A stretch of 60,450 bases of DNA from Ga0077527 sp964606765 (lineage in GTDB: Bacteria; Pseudomonadota; Gammaproteobacteria; Burkholderiales; SG8-41): NCBI GenBank assembly GCA_964606765.1, contig CAZSIR010000003.1:1-60450 (forward strand), in the 5' to 3' direction. Below, piece by piece: positions 40,557 through 49,115 of the stretch. Numbering within the stretch: position 1 is the first letter of the stretch; each line of letters begins with the position of its first letter. A program made the translations under genes and the position numbers. Below the pieces are notes generated by a model. That model ran no database searches. It was not told the DNA's origin and saw only the letters and a program-made list of their open reading frames with translations.

Positions 40557-40585
40557 AGTATAACAAAAAACCGGCTTTCGTCCAA
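40557..40585 (-). promoter_or_regulatory. sigma-70 promoter of the rimP-nusA-infB operon
   Basis: Minus strand: -35 TTGGAC (40580-40585), exact 17-bp spacer, -10 TATACT (40557-40562). Predicted start near 40550 leaves a leader of about 80 nt. Confidence 0.8.
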
Positions 40586-40630
40586 TAATGCTCGGCATCA
40601 CCCTGGTTGCGCCCGTTATCAAAAATATTG

Positions 40631-40644
40631 TTTTAATACAAATA
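40631..40644 (-). repeat. dispersed AT-rich motif, copy g (weak)
   Basis: TATTTGTATTAAAA on the minus strand, in the divergent rimP/lexA region, 62 bp upstream of the lexA -35. It is a weaker match to the consensus than the others. Confidence 0.35.
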
Positions 40645-40691
40645 GTTACGGTGAATAACAGCAGTGCTCAGTCATTCTGGGGAAAGGACTG

Positions 40692-40725
40692 TTGGCGGAT
40701 TGCAATTGACTGTATATAATTACAG
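40692..40725 (+). promoter_or_regulatory. lexA promoter with embedded LexA operator
   Basis: -35 TTGGCG (40692-40697), 17-bp spacer, -10 TATAAT (40715-40720). The -10 lies within the SOS box CTGTATATAATTACAG (40710-40725), the same 16 bases as in front of umuD. The lexA ATG is at 40728, so transcription should start at or next to the start codon. This is direct autorepression by promoter occlusion. Confidence 0.93.
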
Positions 40726-40727
40726 TC

Positions 40728-41372
40728 ATGAACGAAGAAAATCAGGTCGAAAATCCGGCCGAAAACCAAAAACCGCTGACCCCCAGGCAGCAGGAAATCC
40801 TGCGCCTGATCGAGGCTCATGTCGAGGAGTCGGGCTTCCCCCCGACGCGCGCCGAAATCTGCACGGCCATGGGTTTCAGTTCCCCGAACGCGGCTGAGAC
40901 CCACCTGAGGGCGCTGGAACGCAAAGGCGTGATTGAAATGACTTCAGGCGCTTCGCGGGGGATTCGCCTGACACAGCAGCAGGACAGCCTGCCCGTGGTC
41001 GGGCGCGTGGCCGCCGGCAGCCCGATGCTGGCCGAACAGAACGTCGAGCAGCGTTACCGCGTCGATCCGGCGATGTTCGAGCCCGCGGCTGATTATCTGC
41101 TGCGTGTACGCGGCATGAGCATGCGCGATGCAGGGATTCTCGAAGGTGATCTGCTCGCCGTGCACCGCACGACAAATTTCAGGTCGGGCCAGATCGTTGT
41201 GGCCCGGCTGCACGATGAAGTGACTGTGAAGCGCATCCAACGCAACCGCAACAGCGTTGAACTCATCGCAGAAAACCCTGATTTCAAACCCATCGTGCTT
41301 GATCTCAGGCGGGATCCAATCGAAATCGAAGGCATCGCCGTCGGCGTGATCCGCAACGGCAAAGGCTTCTGA
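40728..41372 (+). CDS. lexA: SOS repressor LexA
   Basis: 214 residues. The N-terminal winged helix-turn-helix has LTPRQQEILRLIEAH and GFSSPNAAETHLRALERKG. The self-cleavage site is A96-G97 (RVAAGSP), the catalytic serine S131 in GMSMRD, and the lysine K168 in VTVKRI. RecA filament stimulates cleavage and derepression. It is the likely repressor of its own gene and of umuDC at 8179. It is divergent from rimP. No Shine-Dalgarno is possible if transcription starts at the ATG, which suggests leaderless translation. Confidence 0.98.
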   Translation: MNEENQVENPAENQKPLTPRQQEILRLIEAHVEESGFPPTRAEICTAMGFSSPNAAETHLRALERKGVIEMTSGASRGIRLTQQQDSLPVVGRVAAGSPMLAEQNVEQRYRVDPAMFEPAADYLLRVRGMSMRDAGILEGDLLAVHRTTNFRSGQIVVARLHDEVTVKRIQRNRNSVELIAENPDFKPIVLDLRRDPIEIEGIAVGVIRNGKGF

Positions 41373-41412
41373 GCCGGCACCGGCGATTCGCCCCGCTCAG
41401 GGGGCTTCCCCT

Positions 41413-42615
41413 TCAGGAATAATCCAGACCCATCACCTCGCGCACGTCGCGCAGGGTTTCCTGCGCCAGCTTGCGCGCTTTTTCGCAGCCGTCGGCGATG
41501 ATGTTGCGGACCAGCGTCGGATCATCCAGATAACGTTCCGCGCGCTCGCGCATCGGCTTTTGTTCGGCAATGATGGATTCAATGACCGGCTGCTTGCACT
41601 CCAGGCAGCCGATGCCTGCGCTGCGGCAGCCTTCCTGCACCCATTTTTTCCTCGGCTCATCCGAATACACCTGGTGCAGCTGCCACACCGGACATTTCTC
41701 CGGATCACCGGGATCCGTGCGTTTGATGCGTGCCGGATCGGTGGGCATGGTCTTTACTTTTTTCGCAACCTCTTCCGGACTTTCACGCAGCGCAATCGTG
41801 TTGTTGTAGGACTTGGACATCTTCTGGCCGTCCAGCCCCGGCATTTTCGAGGCTTCGGTCAGCAGTGCTTTCGGCTCTGTCAGTATGACCTTGCCGCCGC
41901 CTTCGATGTAACCGAAAAGGCGTTCGCGGTCGCCTAGCGGCAGGTTCTGTGTTTCCTCCAGCAGTGCACGAGCCCCCGCCAGCGCGCCGGCGTCGCCCTG
42001 CTCCAGGTAATCCGTGCGCAGCTTGCGATAGAGTTTTCCGCGCCGCGCGCCGAGTTTTTTGATGGCCGCTTCGGCCTTGGCCTCGAAACCGGGCTCGCGG
42101 CCGAAGACATGGTTGAAACGGCGCGCGATTTCACGGGTAATTTCAACATGGGGCACCTGATCCTCGCCGACCGGAACCAGGTTCGCGCGATAGATCAGGA
42201 TGTCGGCGCTCTGCAGCAGCGGGTAGCCGAGAAAACCGAATGTGGCGAGGTCTTTTTCCGCCAGTTTTTCCTGCTGATCCTTGTACGTCGGAACCCGTTC
42301 CAGCCAGGACAGCGGCGTGATCATCGACAGCAGCAGATGCAGCTCGGCGTGCTCGGGCACTTTCGACTGGATGAACAAAACGGCCTGCGCCGGATCAACG
42401 CCCGCGGCCAGCCAATCCACCACCATGTCCCAGGCGTGATGTTCGATCGTCGTCGGATCATCGTAATGCGTGGTCAAGGCATGCCAGTCGGCGACAAAAA
42501 ACAGGCACTGGTGCTCATGCTGCAGCTTGATCCAGTTTTTCAGCACGCCATGGTAATGGCCGAAATGCAGCGCACCTGTCGGGCGCATGCCGGATAAAAC
42601 GCGGTTTTCAAACAT
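41413..42615 (-). CDS. trpS: tryptophanyl-tRNA synthetase
   Basis: 400 residues, class I. The HIGH-like motif is GALHFGHYHG near residue 15 and the KMSKS loop is GQKMSKSYNN. It is longer than the 334-residue E. coli enzyme, having an extra segment in the middle (RKLRTDYLEQGDAGALAGARALLEE is part of it) that is seen in betaproteobacterial forms. A cysteine-containing segment (CRSAGIGCLECK) lies near residue 340. It is separated from the convergent lexA by 40 bases, and its upstream region carries AT-rich motif h. Confidence 0.97.
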   Translation of the reverse strand: MFENRVLSGMRPTGALHFGHYHGVLKNWIKLQHEHQCLFFVADWHALTTHYDDPTTIEHHAWDMVVDWLAAGVDPAQAVLFIQSKVPEHAELHLLLSMITPLSWLERVPTYKDQQEKLAEKDLATFGFLGYPLLQSADILIYRANLVPVGEDQVPHVEITREIARRFNHVFGREPGFEAKAEAAIKKLGARRGKLYRKLRTDYLEQGDAGALAGARALLEETQNLPLGDRERLFGYIEGGGKVILTEPKALLTEASKMPGLDGQKMSKSYNNTIALRESPEEVAKKVKTMPTDPARIKRTDPGDPEKCPVWQLHQVYSDEPRKKWVQEGCRSAGIGCLECKQPVIESIIAEQKPMRERAERYLDDPTLVRNIIADGCEKARKLAQETLRDVREVMGLDYS

Positions 42616-42703
42616 GGTGATGATGGATTCCGGAAATTGCGGTGAATCGGGCCTTGGCGCGCAACATGCAAATCCCGCGCCCGCGACCTGTCAAAAAAAT
42701 ATC

Positions 42704-42717
42704 AATAAAAACAAATA
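42704..42717 (-). repeat. dispersed AT-rich motif, copy h
   Basis: Core TATTTGTTTTTATT, extended as CAAG to the left and GATATTTTTTT to the right on the minus strand. It lies between the yciO terminator and trpS, probably in the trpS promoter region. It is the best match to copy a. Confidence 0.6.
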
Positions 42718-42722
42718 CTTGA

Positions 42723-42759
42723 GAAAAAGCGCTGGGGGCGTATGCACCCCCTGACAGCG
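42723..42759 (-). terminator. rho-independent terminator of the PHP-yciO unit
   Basis: Minus strand: outer stem CGCTG/CAGCG (with a TCA bulge) and inner GGGGGTG paired with CGCCCCC around CATA, followed by TTTTTC. It lies 56 bases past the yciO stop. Confidence 0.85.
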
Positions 42760-42814
42760 TCAATTTTAGCCCATGCCCCAATTTGCAGCGCAGGCTCATG
42801 ATTTTTCGGGTTTT

Positions 42815-43438
42815 TTACAAACCGAACGGCGCAAGGCTGCCTTTCCCGCTGCGGGTAACCTTCGGCGCCGGCCCGGTCAGATCGACGACGGTCGTGGGCT
42901 CGATTCCGCAGGAACCGCCGTCCAGTATCAGATCGACCAGATGTTCCAGCCGCTCCCGGATTTCCGCCGCATCCGTATGCGGCAGTTCATCCCCGGGCAA
43001 CAGCAGCGTGGACGAGAGCAGCGGCTCACCGAGTTCGGCCAGCAGCGCATCCACCACGGGATGATCCGGGATGCGCAAACCGATGGTGCGGCGCCTGGGA
43101 TGCTGCAGCCGCTTCGGCAACTCGCGGGTGGCCTCGAGGATGAACACATAACTGCCGGGGGTCGCGGCTTTCAGCAGGCGGAATTGCTGGTTGTCGACCC
43201 GCGCATAAACGGCCAGCTCCGAAAGATCACGGCACACCAGCGCGAAATGATGACGCGCATCAACGCCGCGGATGCTGCGGATGCGCTCCATCGCCGCCTT
43301 GTCGCCGATATGGCAGCCCAGGGCATAGCAGGAATCCGTCGGATACACGATGATGCCGCCGGCACGAATGATTTCCGCGGCGCGTTTGATCAGGCGCGGC
43401 TGCGGATTGTCAGGATGAATGGAAAAAAATTGCGCCAC
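42815..43438 (-). CDS. yciO: YrdC/Sua5-domain protein, YciO type (threonylcarbamoyl-AMP synthase-like)
   Basis: A 207-residue YrdC-like domain: GGIIVYPTDSCYALGCHIG with the KxR...SxN-type pocket region, then ALVCRDLSELAVYARVDN, YVFILEATRELPKR and TIGLRIPDH, ending DLTGPAPKVTRSGKG. The sequence fits the YciO branch better than TsaC, whose members make threonylcarbamoyl-AMP for the t6A tRNA modification; YciO activity is weaker or different. GTG start at 43438. It follows the PHP gene by 43 bases, the conserved yciV-yciO order. Confidence 0.88.
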   Translation of the reverse strand: MAQFFSIHPDNPQPRLIKRAAEIIRAGGIIVYPTDSCYALGCHIGDKAAMERIRSIRGVDARHHFALVCRDLSELAVYARVDNQQFRLLKAATPGSYVFILEATRELPKRLQHPRRRTIGLRIPDHPVVDALLAELGEPLLSSTLLLPGDELPHTDAAEIRERLEHLVDLILDGGSCGIEPTTVVDLTGPAPKVTRSGKGSLAPFGL

Positions 43439-43481
43439 GGAAAATGCCCGGATCCCGGATCAGGCCGGGGTTTCGAGTGGT

Positions 43482-44309
43482 TTAAAAATCCGACCAGACC
43501 GGAGTGCAGCCCGCCGGAAGCACCGGCACATTGCCGATATCGCGGTAACCTTCGCCGGGACCGTGAAAATCCGAGCCCGCGGAAGCGCGCAGGCCGAAGC
43601 GTTTTGCATAACGCGCCCAGGTGACGAATTCATCGGGCGCATGCGATCCGGTGACCACCTCGATCGCCGCTCCGCCCAGGCCGACAAATTCGCCCAGCAG
43701 GCGCTCGGCCTGCTGCTGGTTGAGTGGATAACGCCCGGGATGCGCCAGCACCGCCACGCCCCCGCTGCCGCTGATCCAGCCCAGGGCTTCCGCAAGCGCC
43801 GCCCACTGATGCGGGACATATCCGGGTTTGCCGGGCGTCAGGTAATTGCGGAACACGGCATTGGTGTCGCGGGCGTGGCCGGACTCAACAAGGTACCGCG
43901 CAAAATGGGAACGGCTCAGCAGTTCGGGATTTTTCGCGTAACGGCGCGCACCTTCCAGGCTGCCGGCGATGCCCGCCGCTGCGAGGCTGTCCGCCATGCG
44001 CTGCGCGCGCCGCTCCCGGCCGCTGCGGATCGACGACAGACCCTCGACCAGCGGCGCATGGCCGGCATCCACCCTGAGGCCAACGATATGCAGCGTGACT
44101 TCTTCCCATTGCACGGAGATTTCCACGCCATCAATCAGGCGCAGGCCCCACTGCGCTGCGGCCAGCCGGGCCGGCGCAAGGCCGGCGAGTTCATCGTGGT
44201 CGGTCAAGGCCAGCATGTCCACGCCGCGCAAAACGGCGCGCTCCACCAGTTCCGCCGGACTGAGCAAACCGTCGGAGCAGGTGGAATGGCTGTGTAAATC
44301 AACGAGCAT
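43482..44309 (-). CDS. PHP-domain phosphoesterase (RNase AM / YciV-TrpH type)
   Basis: 275 residues. Metal-binding motifs of the PHP fold are DLHSHSTCSDG at the N-terminus, LTDHDELAG near residue 37, later GGVAVLAHPGRYPL, and SDFHGPGEGY close to the C-terminus. E. coli YciV (Rnm) is a 5'-3' exonuclease on short RNA and hydrolyses 3',5'-nucleoside bisphosphates; the same activity is likely here. It forms a two-gene unit with yciO. It is divergent from the DUF1223 gene across an AT-rich gap. Confidence 0.92.
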   Translation of the reverse strand: MLVDLHSHSTCSDGLLSPAELVERAVLRGVDMLALTDHDELAGLAPARLAAAQWGLRLIDGVEISVQWEEVTLHIVGLRVDAGHAPLVEGLSSIRSGRERRAQRMADSLAAAGIAGSLEGARRYAKNPELLSRSHFARYLVESGHARDTNAVFRNYLTPGKPGYVPHQWAALAEALGWISGSGGVAVLAHPGRYPLNQQQAERLLGEFVGLGGAAIEVVTGSHAPDEFVTWARYAKRFGLRASAGSDFHGPGEGYRDIGNVPVLPAGCTPVWSDF

Positions 44310-44359
44310 GGACTGTAAACCGGCTGGCGAATCCGCAGGGAGTCTGTGTGAAAAAAACC

Positions 44360-44373
44360 AATAAAATCAAATA
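44360..44373 (-). repeat. dispersed AT-rich motif, copy i
   Basis: Core TATTTGATTTTATT on the minus strand, extended TTAAT to the left and GGTTTTTTT to the right. It lies in the divergent PHP/DUF1223 region. Confidence 0.55.
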
Positions 44374-44469
44374 ATTAACATTCATTCACCGGCATCATAG
44401 CAAATTTGCCGAATGGCGGGCAGTGGATGACGGACTGTAAGCAATGCGGCCTGGCGGCGACGAAGGCAC

Positions 44470-45267
44470 ATGAAATCGCCCATTCCACCCGTCCCGGTTT
44501 TTTTGTTCGCCCTGACTTTCCTGACACAGATGCCGGCCAGTACCGCCCATGCCGCAAGCTGCGCCGCAGAGTCGGGCAAATCCCGCGTGGCCCTGCTTGA
44601 GCTCTACACCTCGGAGGGTTGCGACAGCTGCCCACCCACCGACAAGTGGCTGAGCGGCCTGCCGCAACGCGGCCATACGCCGCAACAGGTGCTCGCCCTC
44701 GCTTTTCATGTCGATTACTGGAATTACCTCGGCTGGAAAGACCCTTATGCGCAAGCCCGCTTCAGCAGCCGGCAGCGTGACGCCAATCGCCGCATCAAAT
44801 CAACGGTGGTCTACACGCCGCAGCTGATGCTTGACGGTCTCGATTACCGCCGCGGCGGATTCACCGACGATACCGGCCGGCGCATATCGGCCAGCAACAG
44901 CCAGACTCCCGGCGCTCACATCAGCATGTCCCTTGAAACCGGCGCTGATCAGGTAAAACTGCGCGCACAACTCTCCGGCAGCCGCGGAACTCCCGCCCAG
45001 GCGTTTGTCGCCGTTTACGAAAACAATCTGGCCACCGACGTCGTTTCGGGCGAAAACCGCGGCAAGCGCCTGCGCCATGATTTCGTGGTGCGGGAACTGC
45101 ATGGACCGTTTGCACTGGAAGCCGGCAAGCCGCTGGTGATCGACCAGGAAATCCGCCGCGCCCGCGACTGGAAGGCGGCAGACCTCAACATCGCGGTATT
45201 TGCCCAGGAAACCGCCAGTGGCACACCCTTGCAGGCGCTGAACCTCGCCTGGTGCGGCCCCGGATAG
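44470..45267 (+). CDS. DUF1223 secreted thioredoxin-like protein
   Basis: 265 residues with a signal peptide (ending around STAHA-AS) and the DUF1223 core VALLELYTSEGCDSCPPTDKWL, which resembles a thioredoxin fold with a C-x2-C pair, then FHVDYWNYLGWKDPYA and YTPQLMLDG. A beta-rich C-terminal part follows. The CDSC motif suggests periplasmic redox activity, but the family has no established function. GAAGG lies just before the ATG. Confidence 0.86.
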   Translation: MKSPIPPVPVFLFALTFLTQMPASTAHAASCAAESGKSRVALLELYTSEGCDSCPPTDKWLSGLPQRGHTPQQVLALAFHVDYWNYLGWKDPYAQARFSSRQRDANRRIKSTVVYTPQLMLDGLDYRRGGFTDDTGRRISASNSQTPGAHISMSLETGADQVKLRAQLSGSRGTPAQAFVAVYENNLATDVVSGENRGKRLRHDFVVRELHGPFALEAGKPLVIDQEIRRARDWKAADLNIAVFAQETASGTPLQALNLAWCGPG

Positions 45268-45366
45268 CGGGCGCGCTCCTGCAGCGCGGGTCCGGCAGTG
45301 GCCGGCAACCGGTGCCGGTTTATTCGGCTATACTGGAATCGGCCAACTCAGCGAACCCCGCAGGAC

Positions 45367-45921
45367 ATGAACAGAAATCAAGGCATTGCGCTGGCCGTCG
45401 CCGCGGCCAATCTGCTGCTGATCCTGCTCTTCCCGCCGATCGACCAGTATTCCGTAGTCTCCTCGTCCATTCCGGTATTCACCGGTTTTTATTTCATTGC
45501 CGGCAAACCGTTGATGAGCGTCGTCAATACGGACCTGCTGACCATTGAAGCCCTGGTGGTGCTGATCAACCTGGCGATTGCCTGGCTGTTGCTGCGTGAC
45601 AGGCCGGCAGGCGGCGCAGCCAGAAAAATGACCCTGCAAAACGCCGCGCTGTTTTTTACCGGCATCAATCTCGTGCTGATGCTGCTGTTTCCGCCGATGG
45701 AGTCGGTGTTCGCGATGACCAAGGCGTCGATCCCGACCTTCGAAGGCTTTTATTTCATTTTTGCCAAAAAGCCCGCGCACGTGATTGTCGACACCCTGCT
45801 CTACCTTGAAATCATGTTCATCCTGGTGAACGGCGCGCTGCTGTGGATGATTTTCAAGGAACGCAAACCGCCTAGCGACCGGGAATTGATGGCGGCCATG
45901 CGGCAGCTGAGCCGCAATTAA
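45367..45921 (+). CDS. membrane protein built of two copies of a ~64-residue unit
   Basis: 184 residues from the ATG at 45367. The first half (about residues 15-77) and the second (about 101-164) share N-L-x-L-x-L-L-F-P-P, then S-I-P-x-F-x-G-F-Y-F-I, a lysine, L-L-x-x-E and a second helix with a conserved Asn, at a constant offset of 86-87 residues. Each unit has two likely transmembrane helices around a polar loop (four helices in all), with a charged tail (KERKPPSDRE). I do not recognise the family. Neighbours give no functional hint. The frame is open 23 codons upstream, but without a start context. Confidence 0.75.
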   Translation: MNRNQGIALAVAAANLLLILLFPPIDQYSVVSSSIPVFTGFYFIAGKPLMSVVNTDLLTIEALVVLINLAIAWLLLRDRPAGGAARKMTLQNAALFFTGINLVLMLLFPPMESVFAMTKASIPTFEGFYFIFAKKPAHVIVDTLLYLEIMFILVNGALLWMIFKERKPPSDRELMAAMRQLSRN

Positions 45922-45972
45922 GCGCCGCGGCTCGCGCGGACTCGGGCGGAAAATCCGGCAGGAACCTGCCAG

Positions 45973-46590
45973 CTAACGCGGCTGGTGCAGACGGCTTTGC
46001 GCAGGCACATGCTGCGCAAGGAATTCCATCTGGTCCGCCAGAATGCGCCGGTTGGTGAGGATCAGGTATTCGGCGCGGTTCGGCACATACGGCAGATAAA
46101 CCAGCTCCATGCCGGCGCCCTCCGGCGTACGGTCGCTTTTGCGTTCGTTGCAGGCACGGCAGGCCGTCACCACGTTCATCCAGCTGTCACGGCCACCCTT
46201 GGAAAACGGCACGATGTGGTCGCGGGTCAGGCGCGCGCCGGGGAAACTGGTCGCGCAATAGGCGCAGATCTGGCGGTCGCGGTGAAACAGTTCGCGGTTG
46301 TTCAGCGGCGGCACCTGGTTGAAGGATTTCATCGCCATCGCCTTGCCCTTGATGGCGATGATGCTGGAACCGCTGATCATCGAACGCTCGCCGGTGATCC
46401 GGTTCATGCCGCCATGAACGGTAAATGCCGGTTTACCCATGCTCCAGGCCACCTGGTCCTTGGCGTAGTAGTAGCAGGCGTGCTGCCAGCTGATCCAGCG
46501 GTGCGGGATGCCGTGCGTGTCCAGGGTCAAAATCAGCGGAAACGGGCGGTCGGCCGCAGGGTCATTCAGAGTCGGGTGATAGCCATCCAT
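45973..46590 (-). CDS. HNH endonuclease family protein
   Basis: 205 residues. An N-terminal region (LTLDTHGIPHRWISWQHA) of a type seen in stand-alone HNH proteins precedes a zinc-type HNH domain: C-A-Y-C, then LTRDHIVPFSKGG, NVVTACRACNERKSDRTPEGAGM. The His-Asn-His residues and both cysteine pairs are intact. Such proteins are common in environmental proteobacteria; cleavage target and role are unknown, and there is no restriction partner or phage context nearby. It is divergent from rhlE with 295 bp between. Confidence 0.85.
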   Translation of the reverse strand: MDGYHPTLNDPAADRPFPLILTLDTHGIPHRWISWQHACYYYAKDQVAWSMGKPAFTVHGGMNRITGERSMISGSSIIAIKGKAMAMKSFNQVPPLNNRELFHRDRQICAYCATSFPGARLTRDHIVPFSKGGRDSWMNVVTACRACNERKSDRTPEGAGMELVYLPYVPNRAEYLILTNRRILADQMEFLAQHVPAQSRLHQPR

Positions 46591-46885
46591 TGCGGGCAGT
46601 TTTCATCCAGAAATGACGCAGGTTGAAATGCCGGCACAATTTACCAGATTTTTGAATATTTGGAAGTTTTTGGCCTGCGTCTGGCCCGCTGGCGGCGCAC
46701 GCGCTATACTCCGGCAGCGTGATTGAGCCTGCACCACATCCCCTTTCGATTCCACACCCGGCATCGTTGCCGATCCAGCCCAGCGACCCTGCGCGTCCGC
46801 GCCGCAGTCCATGAAGGTCCGGCTGCACTCGGTCCGTGCCATTTCCGGATAGCGCCCGCGCCTTGCCGCGCTTTTTTACAAACCC

Positions 46886-48295
46886 ATGTCCTTTGCCGAC
46901 CTCAAACTGATTCCTGAACTGCAGCGCGCTGTCGCTGATGAAGGTTATACCGAGCCCACGCCGATCCAGGCCAAGGCCATCCCGGCCGTGCTCGAGCGCC
47001 GCGACATCATGGGCTGCGCCCAGACCGGCACCGGCAAAACCGCCGGATTCACGCTGCCGCTGCTCCAGCTGCTCGCACCTTACGCCAATTCCAGTCCGTC
47101 ACCCGCCCGGCATCCCGTACGCGCGCTGATCCTGGCGCCGACACGCGAGCTGGCGGCCCAGGTCAGCGACAGCGTGCGCAACTACAGCAAACATCTCAAG
47201 CTGCGTTCAACCGTGGTGTACGGCGGCGTCGACATGCAGCCCCAGACCAAGGCGCTGCGCGAAGGCGTCGACATCCTCGTCGCCACACCGGGCCGGCTGC
47301 TCGATCACGTGCAGCAGAAAAGCGTGTCGCTGGGGCAGATTGAAATCCTGGTGCTCGATGAAGCCGACCGCATGCTTGACATGGGTTTTCTGCCGGACAT
47401 CCGCCGCATCATGGCGCTGATTCCGGAGAGGCGGCAGAGCCTGCTGTTCTCGGCCACCTTTTCCGAGGAAATCAAAAAACTCGCCGGCCAGCTGCTGCGC
47501 CATCCGCTGCTGATCGAAGTGGCAAGGCGCAATGCGCCCGCCGATCTCGTCGAGCACCAGGTGTATGAAACACAGGCCGCGAGCAAACGCGCGCTGCTGG
47601 CGCACCTGATCCGCTCCAGGGAAATGAAGCAGGTGCTGGTTTTCCTGCGCATGAAAAAAGACTGCAACAAGCTGGCGCGGGACCTCGAACGCGACGGCAT
47701 CAATGCCGCAGCCATCCACAGCGACCGCACCCAGGCCGAGCGCGAACAGGCGCTGAACGATTTCAAGGAGGGCCGCACCACCGCCCTCGTCGCCACCGAC
47801 ATTGCCGCCCGCGGCATCGACATCGCCGAATTGCCTTTTGTCATCAATTACGAACTGCCGTACACGCCGGAAGATTACGTGCACCGCATCGGTCGCACCG
47901 GTCGCGCCGGGATGCCGGGCGAGGCCATCTCCCTGGTCAGCCCCGACGAAACCCGGCTGCTGGTGGAAATCGAAAAATTGCTGAAACGCGAAATTCCGCG
48001 CAAGGCCAGCGAGCACTTTGATGCCGACCAGGGCAGGGAGCGCAGGCCCCGCCGTGATTCCCGCGATGAAGCGCCGAAGCGGGAGCCGCGCAAGGCTGCG
48101 CCACCTCCGGCACCGCGCCCGGCGGCAGCCCCCCAACGCGCCGGCGACGGCTTTGATTTCAGCAAACCCTACGAACCTTCGAGCCCGGGAACGGGACACG
48201 GCAGCGCCGCAGCGCCCGCGTACCGCCAGCGCAGTTCCGCCCCCAAGGCCGCCCTGCTCGGCGGTCTGCGCATACCCGCCAAGTCTGACAAGTAA
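46886..48295 (+). CDS. rhlE: DEAD-box ATP-dependent RNA helicase RhlE
   Basis: 469 residues. Q motif (TPIQAKAIPA), Walker A CAQTGTGKT (residues 44-52), PTRELA, ATPGR, DEAD, SAT, then the second RecA domain with VATDIAARGIDI and HRIGRTGRAG. The C-terminal extension is long, basic, and Pro/Ala/Arg-rich, typical of RhlE proteins that remodel rRNA or mRNA. The 295 bp before it carry a TATACT at 46705-46710 but no good -35. No Shine-Dalgarno is visible before the ATG. Confidence 0.94.
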   Translation: MSFADLKLIPELQRAVADEGYTEPTPIQAKAIPAVLERRDIMGCAQTGTGKTAGFTLPLLQLLAPYANSSPSPARHPVRALILAPTRELAAQVSDSVRNYSKHLKLRSTVVYGGVDMQPQTKALREGVDILVATPGRLLDHVQQKSVSLGQIEILVLDEADRMLDMGFLPDIRRIMALIPERRQSLLFSATFSEEIKKLAGQLLRHPLLIEVARRNAPADLVEHQVYETQAASKRALLAHLIRSREMKQVLVFLRMKKDCNKLARDLERDGINAAAIHSDRTQAEREQALNDFKEGRTTALVATDIAARGIDIAELPFVINYELPYTPEDYVHRIGRTGRAGMPGEAISLVSPDETRLLVEIEKLLKREIPRKASEHFDADQGRERRPRRDSRDEAPKREPRKAAPPPAPRPAAAPQRAGDGFDFSKPYEPSSPGTGHGSAAAPAYRQRSSAPKAALLGGLRIPAKSDK

Positions 48296-48310
48296 TTCCG
48301 GACGGCCCGC

Positions 48311-49051
48311 ATGGAAGCGTTATCGCCGGCCGAACTCGCCTTTGTCGCACTGGTCATCATCGTTTCCTACGCCGTGCGCGGCAGCGCCGGTTTTGGCGGC
48401 GTCACGGTTCCCCTGCTGACCTGGGTGATGTCGCTCAAAATGGTGGTGCCGCTGGTGACTTTCCTCGGCCTTTTCTCCTCCATTTTCATCATCCGGAACA
48501 ACCTGCACCACATTCGCTGGCCCGCCCTGCTGCGGGTCATGCCCTTCTGCGTCATCGGCGTGCTGATCGGACTGTATTTTTTCAAGACCCAGGATGCATC
48601 AACGCTGGCCAGGGCCCTGGGCGTGTTTGTTGTGGCCTACGGCCTGTACGCGCTGTGGCTGACCTGGCGTCCGGGGGCGATCCTGAAAGCCCCTATGTGG
48701 CTGGCCGTGCCGGCGGCCGGCACCACCGCCGGCTTTGTCGGCACCATTTTCGGCTCGATGGCGGGGATGTTTTTCGCGATTTATCTCGATCTGCTGCGCT
48801 TCGACAAATCCGCATTCCGCACCACGGTCGCAGCCATACTGTTTTGCCTCAGCATCTGCCGCGGCATCGGCTATGTCGCTGTCGGCAGCTATGACCAGGA
48901 AACACTGATCGCCTGCCTGCTTGCGGTACCGGCCATGCTGGTCGGCGTGTGGATCGGCAACCGCATCCATGCCAATCTCAATGACGTGGCTTTCAAACGG
49001 CTGGTCGCCCTCATCCTGATCGCCAGCGGCCTGCCCCTGCTGCTGCGCTGA
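48311..49051 (+). CDS. TauE/SafE-family (TSUP) anion exporter
   Basis: A 246-residue integral membrane protein with about eight hydrophobic segments and the family repeats (GSAGFGGVTVPLL at the first half and GFVGTIFGSMAGMFFAIYLD in the second). TSUP proteins export sulfite, sulfoacetate or related organosulfur anions. It starts 15 bases after rhlE. The next gene encodes a multi-rhodanese protein, so a shared role in sulfur handling is plausible but inferred from position. Confidence 0.87.
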   Translation: MEALSPAELAFVALVIIVSYAVRGSAGFGGVTVPLLTWVMSLKMVVPLVTFLGLFSSIFIIRNNLHHIRWPALLRVMPFCVIGVLIGLYFFKTQDASTLARALGVFVVAYGLYALWLTWRPGAILKAPMWLAVPAAGTTAGFVGTIFGSMAGMFFAIYLDLLRFDKSAFRTTVAAILFCLSICRGIGYVAVGSYDQETLIACLLAVPAMLVGVWIGNRIHANLNDVAFKRLVALILIASGLPLLLR

Positions 49052-49057
49052 ACGGCG

Positions 49058-49086
49058 TTCAGCGCATGCTGCACCACCGCTATAAT
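49058..49086 (+). promoter_or_regulatory. possible promoter of the rhodanese gene
   Basis: -10 TATAAT (49081-49086) with a weak -35 TTCAGC (49058-49063) at 17 bp. The ATG is 30 bases downstream of the -10. Confidence 0.45.
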
Positions 49087-49115
49087 CGCGGCTCCATTTT
49101 CATCACGGGTGCCAC

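Noticed and set aside
48159..49051. rhlE to DUF188 as one sulfur-metabolism operon
   Set aside because: rhlE is an RNA helicase, and the rhodanese gene has its own plausible -10. Only the exporter/rhodanese link is kept, as an inference.
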